Shown here piece after piece: positions 8,456 to 16,965 of a stretch of 64,000 nt of DNA. The notes beneath the pieces are model-generated. The model saw only the letters and a list, made by a program, of their open reading frames with translations, made no database searches and had not been told where the DNA came from. Both the position numbers and the translations under genes were made by a program. This stretch comes from Zobellia roscoffensis (GTDB taxonomy: Bacteria > Bacteroidota > Bacteroidia > Flavobacteriales > Flavobacteriaceae). The DNA lies in NCBI RefSeq assembly GCF_015330165.1, contig NZ_JADDXT010000002.1, forward strand, positions 2,106,504 to 2,170,503, in the 5' to 3' direction. Numbering within the stretch: the stretch's first letter is position 1; every line of letters starts with the position of its first letter.

Positions 8456-10765
8456 ATGAAAAAAATAATAATAGCATTTGCTTTTACCATACTTCCGTGG
8501 CTTGCTTTTTCTCAGGAAAAAGTTGAAGGAACGGTTGTGGAAGCAGGCAATGCCAATACATTGGCGCTTCCTGGTGCCAATGTGTATTGGATGGATTCCC
8601 AAATAGGGGTCGCAACCAATATTGACGGAAAATTTTCTATTCCTTATAAAAAAGAATACAATAAGCTAATAATTAGCTACGTAGGCTATGAGTCTGATAC
8701 TTTAACGGTAAATGCTCCTAAGGTTGTTAAGCATGGGCTTAAACCCTCTAATGAATTAGATGAAGTTGTGGTTCAACAAGAGCGGGACAATATTCAAAAA
8801 ACCTATTTCAGTCCACAGAATACGGTCACCGTTAATAGTGCGGAGTTGTTAAAAGCAGCCTGCTGCAACTTGGCTGAGAGCTTTGAGACCAATCCTGCTA
8901 TTGATGTAAATCTTTCGGATGGGCTAACAGGTACGAAACAAATACAAATGTTAGGTTTGACCAGTCCGTATTTGATGATTACGCAAGAGAATATTCCTAT
9001 GGTTAGGGGTGCTTCGCAGGCATACGGGCTTACATTTACACCGGGTACTTGGATTGAGAGTATTCAGATTACAAAGGGTGCGGGTAGCGTGGTGAATGGT
9101 TATGAAAGTATTTCTGGTCAGATAAATACCGAATTGGTAAAACCGTTGACGGATAGTTCCGTTTTTATAAATGGATATGGGAATCAAAACGGAAGGTATG
9201 AGTTGAATACGCACTTCAATAAAAAACTATCCGAAAAGTGGAGTACGGGACTTTATATACACGGAAATAAAAGAACTCAAAAAGAGGATGATAACGGAGA
9301 CGGATTCTTAGATGCCCCTTTGGCTGATCAGATTAATGTAATGAATCGTTGGCAGTACCAAGATGCAGAAAAAGGTTGGGTAAGCTTCTTTAATGTGAGG
9401 TTTTTGAATGATGAAAAGCAAGTGGGGCAAGTCGATTTTAACCCCGATACTGACAGAGTAGATAATAATCGGAGAATGTTTAGTCAAGCCGAAGCGCTTG
9501 CGTCTGGCGAAGCCGAACTGCCTATACTGAGCGAAGCCGAAGTATGGGGCAGTGAAATCAATACACGTCGTTTTGATACTTCTTTGAAATTGGGTTACGT
9601 TTTTCCTGAGTTGCCATTTCAAAGCTTTGGTTTTCAAACAGCCTATAGTTTGCATAAGCAGGACTCTTATTTTGGTTATAGAACGTATGATATTAATCAC
9701 GAAAGCATTTATACCAATTTACTTTTTAATTCTATAATTGGCGATACGCGTAACAAATTCAAGACAGGGTTGACGTTCGCCTATGATGGCTATGACGAGA
9801 TGGTGACTGCAACCGACTATTCCCGGGAGGATCGTTCCGTAGGTGCTTTTTTTGAATATAGCTATGAGAATTTAGAAAAGGTAAGTCTTACTGCTGGGCT
9901 TAGAGTAGATAATCATAATAGGTTAGGTACGTTCGTTACGCCAAGATTCCATATTAGGTATACGCCATGGGAAAAAGGAAGTCTGCGTGGTTCTTTTGGA
10001 AGAGGAAAAAGAGCAGCTAACATCTTTGCGGAGAATCAACAGTTATTTGCTTCTGGCCGTGAAATTAAGATCTTGAATTCCGGTGGAGATTTGTATGGTT
10101 TGGATTCCGAAGATGCATGGAATTATGGGGTTAGCTTTTTGCAAGGTTTTAATTTTTTAAATCGAAAAGGTGATTTTACGGTAGATTATTACATTACTGA
10201 TTTTAAAAATCAAGTAGTTGTGGATTGGGAAAATTCGCAAGAGGTTTTATTCTATAATTTAGAGGGGAGTAGTACGGCTAAGAGTTTTCAGGTAGAGGTG
10301 AATTATGAGCTTTTACCGCGCTTGAATATACGTACAGCATATAAGAATTATGATGTAACAACCGATTATCAAAGTGGGAGTCTACAAAAGCCTTTACAGG
10401 CGCAGCATCTGTTTTTTGCTAATTTGGAGTATGAGACCAAAGCAAAAGATAATGGCTCTCAATGGAAATTTGATTATACTTTGCATAGGGTTGGGGAAAA
10501 GAGATTGCCGGATACAAGTTCAAACCCAATAGCGTATCAATTAGCGGCTACATCATCGCCTTATAATCATATGAATGCGCAGATAACAAAAGTGTTCTCC
10601 AATACGTTTGAGGTATATGTAGGAGGAGAAAATTTATCCAATGTACAACAAGATAATCCAGTTTTAGGGGGGGATGACCCTTTTGGTCCTAACTTTGATA
10701 CTACTATAATATATGCGCCAATAATGGGGCGTATGTTTTATGGAGGTTTTAGGATTAAAATTTAA
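8456..10765 (+). CDS. TonB-dependent outer-membrane receptor, copper-island associated
   Basis: A 769-residue TonB-dependent receptor. A signal peptide (to about residue 19) is followed by a carboxypeptidase-like regulatory domain (about 22-95, with VEGTVVE, GANVYW and ISYVGYESDTL), a plug domain (about 100-230) and a beta-barrel. An ATG at 8456 is preferred to the TTG one codon upstream. The plug contains a Cys-Cys pair (KAACCNLAESFETN), unusual for an exported receptor and a possible metal ligand or disulfide. An in-frame stretch of three 8-residue units at residues 343-366 looks like a repeat-derived insertion. The HMA-domain gene 24 nt downstream and the upstream oxidase suggest copper or a copper chelate as ligand; the substrate itself is not deducible. 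Confidence 0.9.
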   Translation: MKKIIIAFAFTILPWLAFSQEKVEGTVVEAGNANTLALPGANVYWMDSQIGVATNIDGKFSIPYKKEYNKLIISYVGYESDTLTVNAPKVVKHGLKPSNELDEVVVQQERDNIQKTYFSPQNTVTVNSAELLKAACCNLAESFETNPAIDVNLSDGLTGTKQIQMLGLTSPYLMITQENIPMVRGASQAYGLTFTPGTWIESIQITKGAGSVVNGYESISGQINTELVKPLTDSSVFINGYGNQNGRYELNTHFNKKLSEKWSTGLYIHGNKRTQKEDDNGDGFLDAPLADQINVMNRWQYQDAEKGWVSFFNVRFLNDEKQVGQVDFNPDTDRVDNNRRMFSQAEALASGEAELPILSEAEVWGSEINTRRFDTSLKLGYVFPELPFQSFGFQTAYSLHKQDSYFGYRTYDINHESIYTNLLFNSIIGDTRNKFKTGLTFAYDGYDEMVTATDYSREDRSVGAFFEYSYENLEKVSLTAGLRVDNHNRLGTFVTPRFHIRYTPWEKGSLRGSFGRGKRAANIFAENQQLFASGREIKILNSGGDLYGLDSEDAWNYGVSFLQGFNFLNRKGDFTVDYYITDFKNQVVVDWENSQEVLFYNLEGSSTAKSFQVEVNYELLPRLNIRTAYKNYDVTTDYQSGSLQKPLQAQHLFFANLEYETKAKDNGSQWKFDYTLHRVGEKRLPDTSSNPIAYQLAATSSPYNHMNAQITKVFSNTFEVYVGGENLSNVQQDNPVLGGDDPFGPNFDTTIIYAPIMGRMFYGGFRIKI
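9482..9553 (+). repeat. Three degenerate 24-nt tandem units inside the TonB receptor gene
   Basis: The octamer AAGCCGAA recurs at 9486, 9510 and 9534, exactly 24 nt apart, so the protein carries three octads of the form (S/G)(Q/E)AE followed by four variable residues. The last unit overlaps an inverted repeat (CCTATACT at 9521-9528, AGTATGGG at 9541-9548, one G-U pair). Confidence 0.6.
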
Positions 10766-10789
10766 TGATAATAACTAAATAGAAGACAA

Positions 10790-11146
10790 ATGAAAACTAC
10801 AATTTTATCAATAGTAATGAGCTTGTTTACGGTGTTGATTTTTGCACAGGATAAGAATAAAAAAATGACATTTGACGTTAATGGAAAATGCGGCATGTGT
10901 AAAGAACGGATAGAAGAAGCGGCACTTAACGTAAAAGGAGTGAAGTATGCATCCTGGGATATACCAACACATCAACTAGCAGTAATTATAGATGAGCGCA
11001 AAACGGATCCCATGAAAATAAAAACCGCTCTTGTGGCAGTAGGGCATGATACCAAAGAATTGAAAGCTACAGAGGAAGCGTATGAAAGTGTGCACCCATG
11101 CTGTAGATATAGGGAGGATAATTCTGATGACGGAGCTGACCACTAA
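10790..11146 (+). CDS. Periplasmic HMA-domain (heavy-metal-associated) protein
   Basis: Secreted 118-residue protein with a signal peptide (to about residue 20) followed by a ferredoxin-like HMA fold. The metal-binding motif is GKCGMCKERIE (Cys34, Cys37), close to the MxCxxC loop of copper chaperones but with Gly-Lys before the first Cys. A second Cys pair lies near the C-terminus in HPCCRYRE (104-105), and the tail is acidic and ends in His. It lies 24 nt after the TonB receptor gene, so it is probably cotranscribed and may accept metal that the receptor brings into the periplasm. Family assignment is firm; the metal is inferred to be copper from context. Confidence 0.88.
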   Translation: MKTTILSIVMSLFTVLIFAQDKNKKMTFDVNGKCGMCKERIEEAALNVKGVKYASWDIPTHQLAVIIDERKTDPMKIKTALVAVGHDTKELKATEEAYESVHPCCRYREDNSDDGADH

Positions 11147-11295
11147 AAGTAAGCATCTGTTTTTAAGCGTATTGTGAATCTTTTTAATGGCGCGGAAAAA
11201 AGCTTTGTTATTTTAGTTAATTTTTTCCCAATGAAAATATCACGAATCAAAAAGTGATTTACTTTAGATTAGTTGTATTTAATACGCAATTAATT

Positions 11296-11394
11296 ATGGC
11301 ACAAGCAAAAAATGCAGGTAAAACATCTGCTAAGCCGTTAGCAGCGAAAGCTGGTAAAAAGGCTGCTCCAAAAGCTGCTCCTCGTAAGAAGTAG
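11296..11394 (+). CDS. 32-residue Lys/Ala-rich basic peptide, histone H1-tail-like
   Basis: A very short open frame beginning MAQAKNAGKT and ending APRKK. Almost all residues are Lys, Ala, Pro or Gly with a single acidic-free run, like the C-terminal tail of histone H1-like bacterial proteins. It stands alone between the HMA gene and the groEL terminator. A strong intrinsic terminator starts 44 nt after its stop codon, which supports a real short transcript. DNA or RNA binding is plausible from charge, but there is no fold to identify. The composition could also arise in a leader or decayed gene, hence moderate confidence. Confidence 0.6.
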   Translation: MAQAKNAGKTSAKPLAAKAGKKAAPKAAPRKK

Positions 11395-11438
11395 TCGGGG
11401 TGTTTGTCTATAGAATAGACATTCCCATTTGGACATGA

Positions 11439-11473
11439 AACCACCTTCTGTAAATAAAGAAGGTGGTTTTTTT
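11439..11473 (+). terminator. Intrinsic terminator of the small basic peptide gene
   Basis: Arms AACCACCTTC (11439-11448) and GAAGGTGGTT (11459-11468) form a perfect 10-bp stem followed by a T run to 11473. Confidence 0.9.
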
Positions 11474-11487
11474 GTTAATATAAGCCC

Positions 11488-11526
11488 ATAAAAAAAAGCT
11501 GCTCTTGAAACTTCAAGAGCAGCTTT
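11488..11526 (-). terminator. Intrinsic terminator of groEL
   Basis: A perfect 15-bp stem (11495-11509 with 11512-11526) is followed on the minus strand by a T run (complement of the A run before 11498). It lies 54 nt past the groEL stop. Confidence 0.9.
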
Positions 11527-11579
11527 AAATATAATGTATGTCCGCAAACAAGCTAAAAATTGCCTGTGGCGGCTCGCCA

Positions 11580-13211
11580 CTACATCATGCCTGGCATTCC
11601 GCCTCCACCCATCGGTGGTGCGGCAGGAGCATCTTCTTTTATGTCTGTCAATGCACATTCGGTAGTTAAGATCATACCCGCAACAGATGCAGCATTCTCT
11701 AATGCAACACGAGTTACTTTTTTAGGGTCAATAATACCCGCTTTGGTCATCTCAACATACTGCTCAGATTTAGCATCGTAACCGTAATCTCCTTTTCCTT
11801 CAAGGATTTTAGCGATTACTACAGAACCTTCACCACCTGCGTTAGAAACGATAGTTCTTAACGGAGCTTCAATAGCACGGGCAACAATTTGTAAACCAGT
11901 AGCCTCGTCTTCATTTTCTGTGGCAACTTTAGAAAGAACAGCTTTTGCTCTTACCAAGGCAACACCACCTCCAGCAACGATACCTTCTTCAACGGCAGCT
12001 CTAGTAGCATGCAAAGCATCGTCTACACGGTCTTTTTTCTCTTTCATTTCAACTTCAGAAGCTGCACCTACATAAAGTACGGCAACACCACCGGCCAATT
12101 TAGCCAAACGCTCTTGAAGTTTTTCTTTGTCGTAATCAGAGGTAGTAGTCTCAATTTGAGATTTAATCTGATTTACACGAGTTTTAATGTCTTTAGCAAC
12201 ACCACCACCGTTTACAATTGTAGTATTGTCTTTGTCAATTTGTACTTTTTCACAAGTACCCAACATATCTAAAGTAGTATTGTCTAAAGAGAAGCCTCTT
12301 TCTTCAGAAATAACTGTACCACCTGTTAGAATAGCAATATCTTCTAACATTGCTTTTCTACGGTCACCAAAACCTGGTGCTTTAACAGCGGCAATTTTTA
12401 AAGAACCTCTTAGTTTGTTTACTACCAATGTGGCCAATGCTTCACCGTCAACATCCTCAGCAATAATTAAAAGTGGCTTTCCAGATTGAGCAACTGGCTC
12501 CAATACAGGAAGCAAATCTTTCATTGAAGAGATTTTCTTATCGAACAATAAGATGTATGGACTTTCTAAGTCTGCTACCATTTTTTCTGAATCGGTAACA
12601 AAATATGGAGAAAGGTAACCTCTGTCAAACTGCATACCTTCTACAACATCAACGTATGTATCGGTACCTTTTGCTTCTTCAACAGTAATTACACCTTCTT
12701 TACCAACTTTACCAAAAGCTTGAGCGATCAAATCACCAATAGTTTCGTCGTTGTTCGCGGAAATAGAAGCAACTTGTTTGATTTTTTCGGAAGAATCACC
12801 AACTTTCTTAGATTGCTTGGCAAGGTTTTCAACAATAGCATCAACGGCTTTGTCAATACCTCTTTTTAAATCCATTGGGTTTGCGCCAGCAGCAACGTTT
12901 TTCAAACCTTCTTTAACGATAGCTTGAGCAAGAACAGTAGCGGTAGTAGTACCGTCACCTGCAAGGTCATTGGTTTTAGAAGCAACTTCCTTTACCATTT
13001 GCGCACCCATATTCTCTAATGGGTTCTCTAATTCAATTTCTTTGGCTACAGTAACACCATCTTTGGTTACTTGTGGAGCACCAAAAGATTTACTGATAAT
13101 TACGTTTCTACCTTTAGGTCCTAATGTTACTTTTACTGCATTTGCCAATGCATCAACGCCTCTTTTCAGGCCGTCGCGTGCATCGATATCAAACTTTATA
13201 TCTTTTGCCAT
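11580..13211 (-). CDS. groEL: Chaperonin GroEL (Hsp60)
   Basis: Subunit of the double-ring cytoplasmic chaperonin that folds proteins with GroES. The 543-residue length is standard. Seen motifs are the ATP-binding loop (LGPKGRNV, then AGDGTTTATVLA) and the C-terminal GGM-type tail (GGGGMPGMM). It lies 103 nt downstream of groES on the same strand, with a strong terminator after it. No CIRCE element (TTAGCACTC-N9-GAGTGCTAA) was seen upstream of groES, so the heat-shock control element is not identified. Confidence 0.98.
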   Translation of the reverse strand: MAKDIKFDIDARDGLKRGVDALANAVKVTLGPKGRNVIISKSFGAPQVTKDGVTVAKEIELENPLENMGAQMVKEVASKTNDLAGDGTTTATVLAQAIVKEGLKNVAAGANPMDLKRGIDKAVDAIVENLAKQSKKVGDSSEKIKQVASISANNDETIGDLIAQAFGKVGKEGVITVEEAKGTDTYVDVVEGMQFDRGYLSPYFVTDSEKMVADLESPYILLFDKKISSMKDLLPVLEPVAQSGKPLLIIAEDVDGEALATLVVNKLRGSLKIAAVKAPGFGDRRKAMLEDIAILTGGTVISEERGFSLDNTTLDMLGTCEKVQIDKDNTTIVNGGGVAKDIKTRVNQIKSQIETTTSDYDKEKLQERLAKLAGGVAVLYVGAASEVEMKEKKDRVDDALHATRAAVEEGIVAGGGVALVRAKAVLSKVATENEDEATGLQIVARAIEAPLRTIVSNAGGEGSVVIAKILEGKGDYGYDAKSEQYVEMTKAGIIDPKKVTRVALENAASVAGMILTTECALTDIKEDAPAAPPMGGGGMPGMM

Positions 13212-13314
13212 AATAAATATTAGTATTAGTTTTCCTCACCTAAGTGAGTGTATTTTAAATTAATCTTATGTATTCCTTTTGAATATTCCTGCTATTGTAG
13301 GAAAGCTAAAGAAA

Positions 13315-13593
13315 TTATATAATAGCTAAAACGTCACTCTCACGCATCATTAGGTAGTCAACGCCTTCAAGCTTAAGCTCAGTGCCTGCGTATTTACCAT
13401 ATAAAACAGTGTCGCCAACTTTAACTGTCACTTGCTCATCTTTGGTTCCAGGTCCAACGGCAACAATCTTACCTTGTTGAGGCTTTTCTTTGGCAGTATC
13501 TGGAATGTAGATACCTGATGCTGTTTTGGTTTCGGCAGCCATAGGTTCAATAAGAACCCTATCCGCCAATGGTTTAATGTTCACTTTTGCCAT
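13315..13593 (-). CDS. groES: Co-chaperonin GroES (Hsp10)
   Basis: Lid of the GroEL folding chamber. The 92-residue protein starts MAKVNIKPLADRVLIEP, contains the mobile-loop region (ETKTASGIYIPDTAKEKP) and the PGxxD turn (VGPGTKDEQ), and ends VLAII, all typical. It is the first gene of groES-groEL. The 91 nt between its start and the secG-side terminator must contain the promoter, but no clear consensus was seen. Confidence 0.97.
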   Translation of the reverse strand: MAKVNIKPLADRVLIEPMAAETKTASGIYIPDTAKEKPQQGKIVAVGPGTKDEQVTVKVGDTVLYGKYAGTELKLEGVDYLMMRESDVLAII

Positions 13594-13684
13594 ATTTTTA
13601 GTTTTTAGTTTGAAAAATTATATTCTCGAATGGTAGTGGGCAGAAATTATGCCATTACCTGAAAACTGACACATTGTTAAACCA

Positions 13685-13716
13685 AAAATGCCAGCTTGTC
13701 ACTAAGCTGGCATTTT
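13685..13716 (-). terminator. Intrinsic terminator after secG
   Basis: Arms AAAATGCCAGCTT (13685-13697) and AAGCTGGCATTTT (13704-13716) form a 13-bp stem with a 6-nt loop. It ends the miaB-to-secG gene run before groES begins. The arms carry A/T runs on both sides, so it could act bidirectionally. Confidence 0.88.
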
Positions 13717-13737
13717 CGTATGTGATTATGTGGGATT

Positions 13738-14100
13738 TTATAAGCTATCGGCAGGAGTACTTACCGGTGCAGGTGTCTGTTCTGGCAGTGCTTCTGGTAC
13801 AGTTTCAGGAACAACGGTTTCAATTCCGTCTCCATTTAAAAGTTTTGAATCTGTATCGCTAAAGTTTCCTTTAAGAGCAACATTAGAAGCCAAAATTAGA
13901 ACAACAAGTAATATGGATAGAGTCCAAGTACTTTTGTCTAAGAAATCGCCTGTCTTTTTTACACCACCTACAATTTGACTGCCGCCACCACCAAAAGAAG
14001 ATGATAGCCCACCGCCTTTAGGGTTTTGAACCATAATGACTAGGATGAGTAAAAAGCAAACTATGATAATAAGGATTAAAAAAATGGTAAACGTACTCAT
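13738..14100 (-). CDS. secG: Preprotein translocase subunit SecG
   Basis: Small subunit of the SecYEG channel in the inner membrane. The 120-residue protein has two transmembrane helices (about 4-24 and 57-76) joined by the family signature MVQNPKGGGLSSSFGGGG (about 23-40). The C-terminal extension is rich in Pro, Glu and Thr (VVPETVPEALPEQTPAP), longer than in E. coli but common in Bacteroidetes. It is 6 nt downstream of the TPR-like gene and ends the gene run. Confidence 0.95.
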   Translation of the reverse strand: MSTFTIFLILIIIVCFLLILVIMVQNPKGGGLSSSFGGGGSQIVGGVKKTGDFLDKSTWTLSILLVVLILASNVALKGNFSDTDSKLLNGDGIETVVPETVPEALPEQTPAPVSTPADSL

Positions 14101-14106
14101 AATGCC

Positions 14107-15027
14107 TTACTTGTTTTCTTGTTGTAATTTTTCTACCGCTTTTATTCGGTCTGCAAAGAAACCACTTTTTTCCGGATATTTCAAACTTAAAATTTTATAA
14201 GATTGAATGGCTTTTTTATACTTTTTCTGTTCTAAGTAAACCTTAGCTAAAGTTTCTGTCATTAGCTCTTTCCTGTCTAGGGTAACGGAGGTTTCTATAG
14301 CAACTTTTGGTACGTCTTTATTCGGCTTTATTTTAGGATTGTCAGCAATAAATTTATCAATAAGGTCAAATTTCTTTCTTTTCAGAATCTCTTCTTCTAA
14401 TGGAAATGCGATAGCCTCAGGTTCTTCTGCAATTGCATTTTTAGCTGGGTTCTCCTCGTCATCTCTCTTAACCGATGTAAATGTGGTAAGTTGTAGCCAT
14501 TCCGCAAATGAATATTTTTCTCGTTTGGTAAAGGGTAGGGGTTCTCCCAATTCTAAATTTTCAGAGGCTTTTCTTTTGGCTTCTGCAATTTCTTCATCTA
14601 TTTTAGGGTCTTTTGATTTAAAAAGTTGAGGATCTAAAAGCTTGTCTGCATCTGCATGCGTTAAAGGAATTGGAATTTCTGCAGACGTATCGTTGTTTTT
14701 AGAAGATTCTACTTCTTCTGAAATAGTTTCGGTATCTACTAAAGCTATGGTTTTACCGGATATCTTGTCTGCGATGGTATTCTGTAAAAATTCGTCCGAA
14801 GTAATAAAGTCAAAAAGAACATCGCGGTCTGTGGTATATGCGGCGGTAATTTTTAGAGCATTGTTGTATTTAAAGCTATTGAGGTTTTTGAGCCCCTTTA
14901 AATGTAACGCCCGTGCTGCCTGAAAGTACGGGTACTCTTCTAGCACCTCTTCCAGTTGTTTGGTCTGAAGTGGAGAGACCACTTTGTCTGGATGCTGTAA
15001 GAGATATGTAAAATCTTGTACGTTCAT
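14107..15027 (-). CDS. TPR-like protein of unknown function, between lptE and secG
   Basis: A 306-residue protein without signal peptide. The N-terminal part is helical (YLLQHPDKVVSPLQTKQLEEVL). The middle is charged and low in complexity. The C-terminus carries one recognisable tetratricopeptide-like helix pair (ETLAKVYLEQKKYKKAIQSY, about residues 258-277). It is tightly placed between lptE and secG, suggesting an envelope-biogenesis setting, but no function can be assigned. The start ATG at 15027 is the first in frame. Confidence 0.8.
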   Translation of the reverse strand: MNVQDFTYLLQHPDKVVSPLQTKQLEEVLEEYPYFQAARALHLKGLKNLNSFKYNNALKITAAYTTDRDVLFDFITSDEFLQNTIADKISGKTIALVDTETISEEVESSKNNDTSAEIPIPLTHADADKLLDPQLFKSKDPKIDEEIAEAKRKASENLELGEPLPFTKREKYSFAEWLQLTTFTSVKRDDEENPAKNAIAEEPEAIAFPLEEEILKRKKFDLIDKFIADNPKIKPNKDVPKVAIETSVTLDRKELMTETLAKVYLEQKKYKKAIQSYKILSLKYPEKSGFFADRIKAVEKLQQENK

Positions 15028-15087
15028 TTTATAGGATTACGAATAGCGATATAAGTTCTTCAGATTTGTTTTATAAGTTAGGTAGTG

Positions 15088-15606
15088 TTACCAGTCTGCC
15101 AAAGATGCGTTGAAAATGTCTTGGGTTATCCGTTCAAAAATCACTTCCAGCGCTTCGGTCTTAACGGAAGAAAGTTGAGAATTAGCCGGGTAGTCATAGA
15201 AAAATGAGAAGCGTTGTTCAAAATCTGCATCTTCTTTGGTTTTGTTGTAAAAACGCACTTTGACCGCCATAGATAATCGGTTTTGAGCGGCGGTTTGCTG
15301 AGCTGTTGCGCTCATTGGAGATATGCGGAACTCTACAATTTCACCTTCATATAATAAATCTCCATTGGAGGAGGTCAGATCTAGACTGGTTTGGTTTAAT
15401 ATACGATCTTGCAGGGCCAAAGTAAAGTCTCTTTCTAATCCCGGTTCAAAAGTAGAGCCTGGGTTTTGTGTGGCGTAATTTTGAAAAGTAGGTATTGTAA
15501 AAGTGGTAGCGGTGCCCACATTACCTCCGGTAAAATTATATACACCACAACCGTTAAGGATAAGGGTCAATAGTAAGCTGAAAGCTATGTAAATGTTCTT
15601 TTTCAA
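15088..15606 (-). CDS. lptE: LPS-assembly lipoprotein LptE
   Basis: Outer-membrane lipoprotein that plugs the LptD barrel during lipopolysaccharide insertion. The product has 172 residues with a lipoprotein signal peptide and lipobox LNGC (Cys20). The following GVYNFTGGN and the later TNQTSLDL-like beta segments fit the Bacteroidetes LptE family. The only start that gives this signal peptide is a TTG at 15606; no ATG precedes it in frame. It lies between the sigma-54 activator (60 nt away) and the TPR-like gene. Family assignment rests on context as well as sequence. Confidence 0.85.
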   Translation of the reverse strand: MKKNIYIAFSLLLTLILNGCGVYNFTGGNVGTATTFTIPTFQNYATQNPGSTFEPGLERDFTLALQDRILNQTSLDLTSSNGDLLYEGEIVEFRISPMSATAQQTAAQNRLSMAVKVRFYNKTKEDADFEQRFSFFYDYPANSQLSSVKTEALEVIFERITQDIFNASLADW

Positions 15607-15666
15607 AATTCTATATCTGTATTAGAAGTATGATTTGCCGTTTTGTTATATAATAGGTTACGCTAG

Positions 15667-16935
15667 CTATAAATCGTATTGTTTTATTTTACGATATAGA
15701 GTTCTTTCCGAAATACCCAGTTCAGAAGCGGCGGCTTTTCTTTTTCCGCGGTTGCGTTCTAAAGATTTTTTAATGAGCTCCACTTCCTTTTCTTGTAAAG
15801 ATAGGGTTTCTTCTTCTTGAATTTCTTCGGCAAAATGATACTTGTCTTCAATAGTTGGTTTAACAATGGGTTTTTCTGCTCGTGGTTCGGGCAAGTGCAA
15901 AACCTCCATAGATGAGCGATCATCTTCTTCTAGCTCTTCGCCATTATCTCCGTAAATTTTTCTGATCAGACCTTCATTCTCTTCCTGTACCTTTTCGCCA
16001 TCATTATTCTTCATCAACTCTAAAGTGAGTTTCTTTAGGTCGTTCAGGTCGCTTTTCATATCAAAAAGTACCTTGTAAAGAATCTCCCTTTCATTGCTAA
16101 AATCACTTTCAGCTTTCTTTTGTCCAACAACCGCAGGAAGATTGGAGTTGTTGGAGTTTGGTAAATATCCGTTTAAAGTAGACCATGAAACGCCTCTACT
16201 TTCCTCAAGAACAGAAACCTGTTCAGCAATATTCCGTAACTGACGGATGTTTCCAGGCCACCTGTATTTTAGTAAAAGGTCTACAGCTTCATCATCTAAA
16301 CGAATCGTTGGCATCTTATACTTCTGTCCAAAATCCGAAGCGAATTTTCTAAAGAGCAAATGAATGTCGCCCTGTCTTTCTCGCAAAGGCGGAATATTTA
16401 TCTCAACCGTACTTAACCTATAGTATAGGTCTTCCCTGAATTTCTCTTTTTTAATGGCATCGAACATATTTACGTTCGTTGCTGCCACAATACGTACATT
16501 GGTTTTTTGCACCTGTGAAGAACCTACTTTTAAAAACTCGCCATTTTCAAGTACCCTTAATAGTCTTACTTGTGTGGTAAGTGGTAGTTCGCCAACTTCA
16601 TCCAAAAAAATAGTTCCGCCATCGGCAACTTCAAAATACCCGCTTCTTGTTTGGGTAGCTCCTGTAAAAGCACCTTTCTCATGACCAAAAAGTTCACTAT
16701 CAATTGTGCCCTCTGGGATAGCGCCGCAGTTTACGGCAATATATTTGGCGTGCTTTCTGTGCGAAAGCGAATGTATTATTTTAGGAATGGCCTCTTTACC
16801 AACACCACTCTCTCCTGTTACAAGAACAGAAATATCTGTTGGCGCTACCTGAATGGCTTTTTCAATAGCGCGATTGAGTTTCGGGTCATTACCGATAATC
16901 TCAAATCGTTGTTTTATGGCTTGTACGTTTTCCAT
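15667..16935 (-). CDS. Sigma-54-dependent transcriptional activator (AAA+ and Fis HTH, no receiver domain)
   Basis: Bacterial enhancer-binding protein of 422 residues. The AAA+ domain starts almost at the N-terminus: Walker A GESGVGKE (41-48), the sigma-54 contact loop GAFTGA (88-93) and Walker B LDE (111-113). A Fis-type helix-turn-helix closes the protein (about 384-422). There is no N-terminal receiver, GAF or PAS domain, so activity is probably set by expression level or a partner. The linker between the domains (about 260-380) is acidic and charged. It lies 30 nt after miaB and 60 nt before lptE, an arrangement I associate with Flavobacteriia. Targets are unknown. Confidence 0.93.
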   Translation of the reverse strand: MENVQAIKQRFEIIGNDPKLNRAIEKAIQVAPTDISVLVTGESGVGKEAIPKIIHSLSHRKHAKYIAVNCGAIPEGTIDSELFGHEKGAFTGATQTRSGYFEVADGGTIFLDEVGELPLTTQVRLLRVLENGEFLKVGSSQVQKTNVRIVAATNVNMFDAIKKEKFREDLYYRLSTVEINIPPLRERQGDIHLLFRKFASDFGQKYKMPTIRLDDEAVDLLLKYRWPGNIRQLRNIAEQVSVLEESRGVSWSTLNGYLPNSNNSNLPAVVGQKKAESDFSNEREILYKVLFDMKSDLNDLKKLTLELMKNNDGEKVQEENEGLIRKIYGDNGEELEEDDRSSMEVLHLPEPRAEKPIVKPTIEDKYHFAEEIQEEETLSLQEKEVELIKKSLERNRGKRKAAASELGISERTLYRKIKQYDL

Positions 16936-16965
16936 TATCTTCTGTAGTTCGGGGGCTGTTGCTAT

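Noticed and set aside
13594..13684. CIRCE element upstream of groES
   Set aside because: No TTAGCACTC-N9-GAGTGCTAA repeat or close variant is present.
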